From Bifidobacterium breve (GTDB lineage Bacteria > Actinomycetota > Acidimicrobiia > Acidimicrobiales > Acidimicrobilacustridaceae): 64,000 nucleotides of DNA. How positions within the stretch are numbered: the first letter of the stretch is position 1; every line of letters starts with the position of its first letter. The stretch covers positions 1 to 64,000 of the forward strand of contig CAMAQM010000009.1 in NCBI GenBank assembly GCA_945860545.1, read 5' to 3'. Of the stretch, positions 57,198-64,000 are shown piece after piece. Below the pieces are notes generated by a model. The model made no database searches. It had not been told where the DNA came from and saw only the letters and a program-made list of their open reading frames with translations. The position numbers and the translations under genes are program-made.

Positions 57198-57926
57198 ATG
57201 CGGGGGACCCGGGCAGCGGAGCGGAAGCCACCCCTGTCCGCAGCGGGGTGGAACCACCGTCCCCGACGCAGCCTCGATGACGTGATGGACGGCCGTTCGG
57301 GTGCGGTCCGCCTCAACCAGATCATGGGGCGGCGCCGACTCAGCCAGCACCGGTGGCGACTCGTGGCCGCAGCCGCGATGTTGGTACTGATCGGCGTGAC
57401 GTGGACCACCGTGCGCAACGCCGAGTCGGCGCGCTCGGCGTGGGTCGACCAACTCACCGTCGCCATCGCAGCGAGAGACCTCGCCACCGGAGAGGTCATT
57501 GGCAACGACGACGTCCGCGATCTCTCGTTGCCCCGCGCCGCCGTTCCCCGCGGCGCCACGCCGCTGGCGGCTGCGGAACTCGTCGGTCAACGAGTTCGTT
57601 CGGCGATCATGGAAGGCGAAGCCGTGGTCACCAATCGACTCGGTGCCGCCGGTCTCAGCCCACTCGCCGCCCGGGTGGGGCCGACCCACCGGGCAGTCGC
57701 CGTCCCGCTCGGGGACGCCCGCCCTCCGCTGCAGCCCGGCGACCGCGTTGACCTCATCGCCGCCGGCACCCGCGGCGCCACCGGCGAGCGCACCGTGGCA
57801 CGACTCGCCGAGGTCCTTGACGTCGCCGAGCAGGCAGTCACCGTTGCCGTGCCGGTGGGCCAGGTCCCCGACGTGGTGGCCGCCGCCGTGGACGGCGTGG
57901 TCGTGCCGGTCCTCGCCGGCAACTGA
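57198..57926 (+). CDS. SAF-domain protein, CpaB/RcpC-like
   Basis: A 242-residue membrane-anchored protein. A basic cytoplasmic N-terminus (about 52 residues) is followed by one helix (WRLVAAAAMLVLIGVTW). A SAF domain (DLATGEVIGNDDVRDLSLP) and a RcpC/CpaB-type C-terminal domain (HRAVAVPLGDARPPLQPGDRVDLIAAG) follow. CpaB proteins help assemble Flp/Tad pili; no other pilus gene is in the window, so this may be one of the orphan SAF proteins common in actinobacteria. It converges on the tldE gene. Confidence 0.78.
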   Translation: MRGTRAAERKPPLSAAGWNHRPRRSLDDVMDGRSGAVRLNQIMGRRRLSQHRWRLVAAAAMLVLIGVTWTTVRNAESARSAWVDQLTVAIAARDLATGEVIGNDDVRDLSLPRAAVPRGATPLAAAELVGQRVRSAIMEGEAVVTNRLGAAGLSPLAARVGPTHRAVAVPLGDARPPLQPGDRVDLIAAGTRGATGERTVARLAEVLDVAEQAVTVAVPVGQVPDVVAAAVDGVVVPVLAGN

Positions 57927-57941
57927 CCCCCAAGCCTGGGT

Positions 57942-59309
57942 TCAGCGTCCGCCGAGGGCCATCTCACCGACGACGATGGTCGGCACCGCCATCCCACCCG
58001 GCAACCACTCGACGTCAGCCCCCACCGCACTGATCCCGAGCAGCATCCGCTGCAACGTCGACGCCAGCGTGACCTCGCGCACGGGTGGCCCGATCTCGCC
58101 ATCGGTGATGAGCAAGCCCTCGACGCCGACCGAGACGTCGCCACTCACCATGTTCACGCCCGAGTGGACCCCGCTGATCGACTGCACCAGCAACCCGTGG
58201 GTCACCCCGGCAATGAGTTCGTCTCGGGTGCCCGATCCCGCAGCGGTCACCACCGCGCCAGAACTGACGCCGGGTGTGGAGCGGTAGCCGCGCGACGCCG
58301 AGGCGGTCGACGCCGTGCCCAGTCGACGGGCGGTCCAGGTGTTGTGCAGGAAACCTTGCAACACCCCTCCCTCCACCAACGCCGTGGGTCGACAGGCCAG
58401 ACCCTCACCGTCGTGGGAATCGGCCGCCAGCGAACGAGGGTCGGTGGGGTCGTCGATGAGGGTCAACAGCGGGGAGGCAATGGTCTCCCCCACCCGATCG
58501 GCGAACAGCGACCGACCCTTGACGACGGCGATCCCACTGAGGGTGCCGACGAGAAGGTTGAGCAGCGTCGTCGCCTGTCGGGGTTCGAACACCACGGCGA
58601 GTCGCGTCGAGGGGATCGGCCCGGCACCGAGCATGCGGACCGCCCGATCCACGGCGACACCGGCCACAGCGTCGACGTCGAGGTCCCGTGGGTCCCGGGC
58701 GGCGTCACCCCAGCCACCCACCGTGGTCATGGTGTCGTCGTTGGCGAGCGCCGAAACCGACAGGCCGGCGCTGGCGTCGCGGGACAGGGCCTCGATGCCG
58801 GTGGTCGACACGATGGCCACCTCCCCCACATGGTCGGCGTAGGCGGCGACCCGCACGCCGGTCACCCGCGGGTCGGCGCTGGAGGCGGCCCGCTCGAGTG
58901 CGACGGCCATCGCCACCTTGTCATCGACACCCAGCGCACCGATGGCCTCGGGGTTGAACGGCGGCATGACCGGTGACACCCCGTCGGGTTCAGCGAGTCC
59001 GGCCCAGGGGTCCACCTCGGCGAAACGGGCGTTGTCGCGGGCCTCGGCGAGCGTGGCCCGCACCGACGCCTCATCGAGGGTGCCGCAATGGGCGAACCCC
59101 TGCCGACCGTCCACGATGCACCGGACCCCGACCCCGGCGGACTCGGCCACAGACAGCGACTCCACGGCACCGCCGTGGGCGTCCACCCGCACCGAACGGG
59201 ACCTCGCCGCAAACACCTCGACCTGTTCACCGCCGCCGGCGTCACCGAGCACCCGGCGCGCCAGCGCCAGCAGTTCGTCACCGCCACCGATGGGGGGCAG
59301 GTCGCTCAC
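57942..59309 (-). CDS. TldD/PmbA (TldE) family protein, copy 2
   Basis: A 455-residue protein of the TldD/PmbA superfamily. It lacks the HExxxH zinc site and so belongs to the TldE (PmbA) side. It contains family-like segments HGGAVESLSVAESAGVGVRC, GVSSGAVVTAAG and GVHSGVNMVSGDVSVGVEG. TldE pairs with TldD to form a protease that trims peptides such as microcin B17 and CcdA. Its GTG overlaps the stop of the adjacent tldE-like gene (GTGA). The two TldE-like proteins share layout but are clearly diverged. Confidence 0.85.
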   Translation of the reverse strand: MSDLPPIGGGDELLALARRVLGDAGGGEQVEVFAARSRSVRVDAHGGAVESLSVAESAGVGVRCIVDGRQGFAHCGTLDEASVRATLAEARDNARFAEVDPWAGLAEPDGVSPVMPPFNPEAIGALGVDDKVAMAVALERAASSADPRVTGVRVAAYADHVGEVAIVSTTGIEALSRDASAGLSVSALANDDTMTTVGGWGDAARDPRDLDVDAVAGVAVDRAVRMLGAGPIPSTRLAVVFEPRQATTLLNLLVGTLSGIAVVKGRSLFADRVGETIASPLLTLIDDPTDPRSLAADSHDGEGLACRPTALVEGGVLQGFLHNTWTARRLGTASTASASRGYRSTPGVSSGAVVTAAGSGTRDELIAGVTHGLLVQSISGVHSGVNMVSGDVSVGVEGLLITDGEIGPPVREVTLASTLQRMLLGISAVGADVEWLPGGMAVPTIVVGEMALGGR

Positions 59310-60685
59310 TCCCCTGAGACCGTGACGTCGCGCACCACGAGAGACACCCCGGCCGCACCCATCGGCAACCACTCGAGGTCGTTGCCCACGGCCTCGATGT
59401 CGGTGAGGATGCGCTGAAGGGTGGAGGCGATGGTGAACTCGCGCAACGGCTCGGCGGGCGCCCCGTCACGGATGCGCAACCCCTCAGCCCCCACCGACAG
59501 GTCCCCGCTGACCGGGTTGACCCCCGAGTGCAGACCGGCCACGTCGGCAATGAGGATGGCGTCGTCGAGCGCACCGACCAACTCGGCCTGCGACGACGTT
59601 CCCGGCCGCAGGGCCAGCGCCTGACATCCCACCCCCGGCACACCGCGGAATCCCCGCCGCACCGCCGAACCGGTGGTCGACACGCCGGCACGTCGGGCCG
59701 AGGTGGCGTTGTGGACGAACATCTTGAGGACGCCCTCGTCAATCAGTGCGTTGCGACGGGTGGCGATGCCCTCGGCGTCGGCAGCCGAGGCGCTGAAGGC
59801 GTCGGGGTTGGTGGGATCGTCGACGAGGGTGACCATCGGCGAAGCAATCGATTCCCCGAGGCGTGCGGCGAACGGGGACCGGCCCTTGGCCACCGCCTCA
59901 CCGCTCAACATCGACCCGACCACCTCGAGGACCTGTGCGGTCACCCACGGGTCGAGCACCAGGGTGGTGCGACCGGTGGACGGCCGGACCGCCCCCAACA
60001 TCCGGGTGGCGCGTCGGGCGGCGTCTGCCGCCGCCACCGACGGATCGAGCACCCCCGGGTGCCGACCGAGGGAGAACCCGAACCCGGTCTGGGTGGTGTC
60101 GGCGTCCCCGGCAAGGGAGTACACCGACAGCCAGCAGGCACTCTCCGCCGATGACGCCCGGATGCCGGTGGTGGACACCACCGCCGCGGCCACCACCGAA
60201 TCGGCGTACTCGGCACTCTCGATACCGGTCATGCGCCGGTCCGCAGCCAACGTGGCGCGCTCGAGCTCGAGGGCGAGCGCCACCTTGTCGGCGGTGGGCA
60301 TCGCCGCCACCTCGGACCGATACAACTCGAGCGACGCCGGGACGACGCCGTCGGGTTCGGCGAGGCCGGCGTACTCGTCGACCGAGGCGAACCGCAGGTT
60401 GTCTCGCGCCTCGGCGAGGACGGCCTCGACGGCGTCGGGGTCGAGCGTGCCGGCCCAGGCGAACCCCTGACGGCCACCGTCGATGACCCGCACCCCAATC
60501 CCGGCGGTGTCAGCCGACGACAACGACTCCACCTCACCGTCGTAGACCCGGACCTCACAACCCCGGTCGGCGACCACCACAGCTTCCACCTGTTCGGTCG
60601 AGGAGGCGCGACCCACCACGGCATCGGCGATGTCGAGCAGCCGTTGGGTGTCGGCGGGGTCGATGGGTTCAGGCACGGGAGGCAC
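59306..60685 (-). CDS. TldD/PmbA (TldE) family protein, copy 1
   Basis: A 459-residue TldE-type protein without HExxxH. It opens with a helix of the TldE kind and has YDGEVESLSSADTAGIGVRV and GLHSGVNPVSGDLSVGAEGL, parallel to the next gene. It lies directly after the DHA2 exporter and overlaps its end by 17 bases if the GTG at 60685 is used; a second GTG nine bases later would reduce the overlap. Two TldE paralogs side by side suggest one may form a different complex with TldD. Confidence 0.85.
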   Translation of the reverse strand: MPPVPEPIDPADTQRLLDIADAVVGRASSTEQVEAVVVADRGCEVRVYDGEVESLSSADTAGIGVRVIDGGRQGFAWAGTLDPDAVEAVLAEARDNLRFASVDEYAGLAEPDGVVPASLELYRSEVAAMPTADKVALALELERATLAADRRMTGIESAEYADSVVAAAVVSTTGIRASSAESACWLSVYSLAGDADTTQTGFGFSLGRHPGVLDPSVAAADAARRATRMLGAVRPSTGRTTLVLDPWVTAQVLEVVGSMLSGEAVAKGRSPFAARLGESIASPMVTLVDDPTNPDAFSASAADAEGIATRRNALIDEGVLKMFVHNATSARRAGVSTTGSAVRRGFRGVPGVGCQALALRPGTSSQAELVGALDDAILIADVAGLHSGVNPVSGDLSVGAEGLRIRDGAPAEPLREFTIASTLQRILTDIEAVGNDLEWLPMGAAGVSLVVRDVTVSGE

Positions 60686-62357
60686 CTCCGGCGAGGTCGG
60701 GGGTCGTGGGTGGGGGAACGTCAGCGGTGGGGTCGTCGGGCCGGAGCGGACGGTCGGGGAGTCGACCGGTGACCATCAACGAGCCGAGCGCAATGGCGAG
60801 CGCGAGGAGCAACCCGGCCTTGAGTGCGGTGAGTTGGGCGGCGGAATAGTTCTCGGTGATGGCCCCCGCCGACGCCTCGTCCACACCGGCGGCGAGAAGG
60901 GCTTCGTTCACCTGTTCGTCGGGGACGAACGTGGCGTTACCGGTGACCGCCACCGAGAACCGTTCGGCGAGGCCGTCCTCGACGCGGTCGTCGGCGTTGA
61001 CGAGATTGATCGACGCCGACGCCAACGCAGCGACGAGCACGGTGCCGATCAACGCCGTGCCGAGCGAGGAACCGAGTTGCTGGGCCGTGAACTGGAGGCC
61101 GCCCGCCTCGCTGCGGCGCTCGGGGCCCACTGACCCTTGAATGACGTTGCCCACCTGGGAGGCGATGAGTCCCATACCGGCACCGAGCAGTGTCAGTCCC
61201 ACACCGAACACGAACCCGCGCAGGTCCGTCTCGATGGTCCCCATCATGATCGCGACGGCGAAACTGAGGGCGACGAACCCGACGCGCACGATCGTCCGGG
61301 GCGAGAAGCGACGCACCAGTCGTGGACCGCTTGCTGACAGCACGAACATCGCCACCGAGATGGGGAGCATGCGGATGCCGGTATCGAGGGCGTCGAACCC
61401 GAGCACCACCTGGAGGTAGAGGGGGAGGGTGAAGAACACGCCGAGCAGGATCGTGTTCATCGACAACATGGTCATCAGGCCGGCACGCAACGGCGCCACC
61501 GAGAACAGTGAGAGGTCCACGAGTGGATCAAGACCGCGTGCGGTGCGGTGACGCTCCCAGCGGACGAACCCGGCGAGAACGGCGAACCCGCCTCCGACCA
61601 CGAACGGCGTGAGGGAGAACCCAAAGGGCGTGATCGGCGACGACCGGGGGGCGAGCCACCCCCATTCCCCGGCCTGCAGCACGCCGAGGACCACCATGCC
61701 GAGTCCGACCACCGTCAGGATCGAACCGACCCAGTCGAGCGACGGCACGACGCGGTCGCGTCGGTCTGCGGGAAGCAACCGGGAGGTGGCGAGGATGACG
61801 AGGACGAGGACGACCTCCCCGACGAACACCCACCGCCACGACAGCTCCGTGGTGAACCAGCCACCGATGATGGGGCCTGCCGCGATGCCCGCCCCCGACA
61901 CGCCACCGATCACGCCGAATGCGGCGACTCGGGCGGGTCCTTCGTAGGTGGTTGCGATGAGGGCCACGAGGGCGGGGAGCACCAGCGCGGCGCCGATGCC
62001 CTCGAGCACCGACCAGCCCGCCACCAGCGCACCCACGCTCCACGCCCCGGCCGTGAGCGCTGAACCCACGGCGTAGATGGCGAGGCCGATGACGAAGGCG
62101 CGTCGCCGACCAAGCAGGTCCCCGACCTTGCCGCCGGTGAGCATGAGGGTGGCCATCACCAGCGAGTACAGGGTGATGACCCCTTGGATCACGGTCACCG
62201 AGGTGTCGAAGTCCTCCACGAGCTGGCTGATCGACACGTTCATCACCGACTGGTCGAGCACCATGACGAACTGGGCGATGGACAGCACCACGAGTGGCCC
62301 CCAGCCGGGGCCTGACCGGTCAGGGGGAGCGGTGGCGACGTCTTGGGGTTGGGTCAC
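60669..62357 (-). CDS. MFS exporter, DHA2 (EmrB/QacA) family
   Basis: A 562-residue membrane protein with about 14 helices. The first helix has FVMVLDQSVMNVSISQLVEDF (motif D1), the loop GGKVGDLLGRRRAFVIG is motif A, and GPIIGGWFTTELSWRWVF is motif C, all typical of the 14-helix drug antiporters. A long extracytoplasmic loop before the last helix is acidic. It starts 4 bases after the tldD stop and is followed by two tldE-like genes, so it probably belongs to a tldD-exporter-tldE operon. The substrate is unknown. Confidence 0.88.
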   Translation of the reverse strand: MTQPQDVATAPPDRSGPGWGPLVVLSIAQFVMVLDQSVMNVSISQLVEDFDTSVTVIQGVITLYSLVMATLMLTGGKVGDLLGRRRAFVIGLAIYAVGSALTAGAWSVGALVAGWSVLEGIGAALVLPALVALIATTYEGPARVAAFGVIGGVSGAGIAAGPIIGGWFTTELSWRWVFVGEVVLVLVILATSRLLPADRRDRVVPSLDWVGSILTVVGLGMVVLGVLQAGEWGWLAPRSSPITPFGFSLTPFVVGGGFAVLAGFVRWERHRTARGLDPLVDLSLFSVAPLRAGLMTMLSMNTILLGVFFTLPLYLQVVLGFDALDTGIRMLPISVAMFVLSASGPRLVRRFSPRTIVRVGFVALSFAVAIMMGTIETDLRGFVFGVGLTLLGAGMGLIASQVGNVIQGSVGPERRSEAGGLQFTAQQLGSSLGTALIGTVLVAALASASINLVNADDRVEDGLAERFSVAVTGNATFVPDEQVNEALLAAGVDEASAGAITENYSAAQLTALKAGLLLALAIALGSLMVTGRLPDRPLRPDDPTADVPPPTTPDLAGGASRA

Positions 62358-62361
62358 GGGA

Positions 62362-63795
62362 TCAGGCCGCCGTGCCGCCGATGGTCAGCGCCTCGACACG
62401 CAGGGTGGGCACCCCGTCGCCGACGGGGACCCCCTGACCGTCCTTGCCGCAGGTCCCCGGTGGGCCCATGGCGAAGTCGTTTGCCACGGCATCGATACGG
62501 GCGAGCACCTCGGGGCCGTTGCCGATCAGGTTGCCTTCTCGCAACGGCTCGGTGATCTGGCCGTCCTCAATGAGGTACGCCTCGCTCATACCGAACACGA
62601 AGTCCCCCGTGGCGGTGTTGACCTGCCCGCCTCCGAGATGGGCGACGTACACGCCGTGGGGCGTCGAGGAAATGATGTCGTTGGGGTCGCCGTCGCCGGC
62701 GAGCAGGTACGTGTTGGTCATCCGCACCATGGGAAGGTGCTGGTAGCTCTGTCGGCGGCCGTTTCCCGACCTGCGGCGCCCCTCCTTGCGGGCACGCAGA
62801 ACGTCCCACATGTAGTCGGTGAGCACACCGTCCTCGATCAGCACGTTGCGCTGGGCGGGGTTGCCCTCATCGTCGATGCCGAAGTTCCCCCACTCCCCCG
62901 CCATCGTCCCGTCGTCAACGAGCGTGACGAGCGGGCTGGCGACGAGTTCACCGGTCCGGCCGGCGAACACCGAAGCCCCTTTGGCCACCAGGTCGGCCTC
63001 GAGGCCGTGACCGCACGCCTCGTGGAACAGCACGCCACCACCGCCGGAGCCGATCACCACCGGCAGCTGACCCGACGGAGCGGGCCGCGCCGCCAGTTTG
63101 GTCAGTGCCCGCTCGGCAGCGCGCTCGGCGAGCTCGGCCACGTCGTAGCGGTCGAAGAGTTCGAAACCGATGGTGTGTCCGATGCTCTCCCGACCGGTCT
63201 GCATGCCCGTGTCACCCGAGGCCACACACGACACGTTGAACATGGTGCGCACCACCTCGTCGGTGGCGAAGTTGCCGTCGCTGTTGGCCACGAGGATGCG
63301 ACGGCGACTGTCGGCGTACCCGGCGGAGACCTGGGTGATGCTTCCCGAACGGGACCGCGCCACCTCGTCGGCATGACGGAGCAGCGCCACCTTGTCGGCC
63401 TTGTCGACACCGGAAGGGTCGATACGTACCGGTCGCAACGACCGGTAGGGAGTATCGGGCATGGCCACGGTTCGCACCCCGCCACCCCCACTGCGGGCGG
63501 CTGCCGCAGCGGCCCGGGCCGCCGTGGCGAGACCCTCGGGGGTGAGGTCCGCCGTGTGGGCGAAACCGGTGGTCTCACCGACCACCACGCGGATGCCTGC
63601 GCCCCGGTCCCGGCCCGAGGTGAGTTCCTCCACCCGGCCGTCGTCAAGGTACGCCGAGGAGGACGCCTTGTCCTCAACGAACACCTCGGCGAACTCGCCA
63701 CCGGTCGACAGCGCCTCCCGCAGGGTGTCGTTGACGACGCTGGCGTGGACCACCTCGGTGAGGTCGGCTCCCGGACTGGTGTTGGACTGGCTCAT
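62362..63795 (-). CDS. tldD: Metalloprotease TldD
   Basis: The catalytic subunit of the TldD/TldE protease, 477 residues. The zinc site HEACGHGLEAD (HExxxH, residues 258-263) and the C-terminal Cys in GTCGKDGQG (about residue 449) match the ligand set of E. coli TldD. The ATG at 63795 has GGAGGAG upstream, which decides it over an earlier GTG. It is the first gene of the tldD-MFS-tldE-tldE run. Confidence 0.93.
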   Translation of the reverse strand: MSQSNTSPGADLTEVVHASVVNDTLREALSTGGEFAEVFVEDKASSSAYLDDGRVEELTSGRDRGAGIRVVVGETTGFAHTADLTPEGLATAARAAAAAARSGGGGVRTVAMPDTPYRSLRPVRIDPSGVDKADKVALLRHADEVARSRSGSITQVSAGYADSRRRILVANSDGNFATDEVVRTMFNVSCVASGDTGMQTGRESIGHTIGFELFDRYDVAELAERAAERALTKLAARPAPSGQLPVVIGSGGGGVLFHEACGHGLEADLVAKGASVFAGRTGELVASPLVTLVDDGTMAGEWGNFGIDDEGNPAQRNVLIEDGVLTDYMWDVLRARKEGRRRSGNGRRQSYQHLPMVRMTNTYLLAGDGDPNDIISSTPHGVYVAHLGGGQVNTATGDFVFGMSEAYLIEDGQITEPLREGNLIGNGPEVLARIDAVANDFAMGPPGTCGKDGQGVPVGDGVPTLRVEALTIGGTAA

Positions 63796-63902
63796 GGCGG
63801 GCTCTCCTCCGTCGCGATCACCGCAGTGCCCTGTCACGGTACCCCGGTGGCGTGACCTTCAATGATGTGCGCCCGTGGTTGGCCCGACCCCCTCGGGAGC
63901 CA

Positions 63903-63908
63903 TAGGGT
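63903..63908 (+). promoter_or_regulatory. -10 box of the thioesterase gene
   Basis: TAGGGT, 6 bases before the GTG at 63915. Confidence 0.4.
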
Positions 63909-63914
63909 GAGTTC

Positions 63915-64000
63915 GTGCCAGTGAGCGTCGGTCAGACCGCATCCCTCGAACTTGAGGTCACCGAGAACGACACCGCCATCGCCCTGCGCTCGGGGTCCTT
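63915..64000 (+). CDS. Thioesterase family protein, N-terminal fragment
   Basis: The first 28 codons of a gene cut by the window edge. VGQTASLELEVTENDTAIALRSGS matches the N-terminus of FlK-like hotdog thioesterases, which hydrolyse short acyl-CoAs. It is divergent from tldD. The identity rests on 28 residues only. Confidence 0.5.
   Translation, partial: MPVSVGQTASLELEVTENDTAIALRSGS

Noticed and set aside
57942-63795. A RiPP biosynthetic cluster around tldD
   Set aside because: No precursor-like small gene or modifying enzyme lies in the window, so only a protease/exporter cassette is claimed.

Overview
The window is one stretch of very GC-rich, densely coded bacterial chromosome. Its gene set points to the Actinomycetota: a PASTA-domain serine/threonine kinase, an Eis-type acetyltransferase, a Ruc-like FmdB protein, a SepX/GlpR-like membrane protein next to a MoeA/Glp gene, GatCAB, and a GlpX fructose-bisphosphatase. 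Gene order matches two blocks known from mycobacteria: ilvB-ilvN-ilvC / gatC-gatA-gatB / ligA / metE-like / mnmA / iscS, and FmdB / galU / moeA(glp) / sepX. The composition and the remaining genes would fit a free-living Acidimicrobiia-type actinobacterium, but that placement is inference. About 60 protein genes, one interrupted gene and one tRNA are called. No CRISPR array, insertion sequence, rRNA or replication origin was seen.

Layout. 1-8.8 kb is mainly amino-acid synthesis: the end of serC, metY, ilvC, ilvN and ilvB behind a structured leader with a branched-chain leader peptide, a nucleotidyltransferase, yaaA and ilvD. 8.6-14.1 kb holds a small basic protein, an Eis-like acetyltransferase, a lipoprotein and gatCAB. 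14.2-19.8 kb holds an SCP2 protein, an MFS exporter, a methyltransferase and a PASTA kinase. 19.8-31.9 kb is housekeeping: a HAD hydrolase, ligA, a metE-like gene, mnmA, iscS, rhomboid, crotonase, mscL, meaB, nfu and murA. 31.9-46.5 kb is more mixed: MFS, L,D-transpeptidase, a nonsense-interrupted lipoprotein, an alpha/beta hydrolase, a J-domain protein, glpX, two cytochromes P450, a desaturase, a membrane-fused molybdoenzyme, Sua5, an epimerase and an AMIN-type lipoprotein. 46.5-51.9 kb has a GH4 enzyme, a CoA-transferase, a lipoprotein esterase, and a compositionally different patch (DUF6194, DUF4345, tRNA-Ala). 51.9-57.9 kb combines divisome-type genes (sepX, glp/moeA, galU), molybdenum-cofactor genes (moaA, moaC), a Ruc-like chaperone candidate and a SAF protein. 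57.9-63.8 kb is a tldD / DHA2 exporter / tldE / tldE run, followed by the start of a thioesterase.

How the genes work together. ilvB, ilvN, ilvC and ilvD give four branched-chain pathway steps. GatCAB amidates mischarged tRNA. IscS supplies sulfur for MnmA, and Nfu may carry Fe-S clusters. moaA, moaC and moeA build the cofactor that the molybdoenzyme at 40.8 kb would use. Two features stand out. First, about 20 genes carry a TAnnnT-type -10 box only 6-8 nt before the start codon, which predicts leaderless mRNAs and settles many start codons. Second, the ilv operon has its own promoter, a Leu/Val-rich 15-residue leader peptide that itself appears leaderless, and terminator-type hairpins, which together look like a transcription attenuator.
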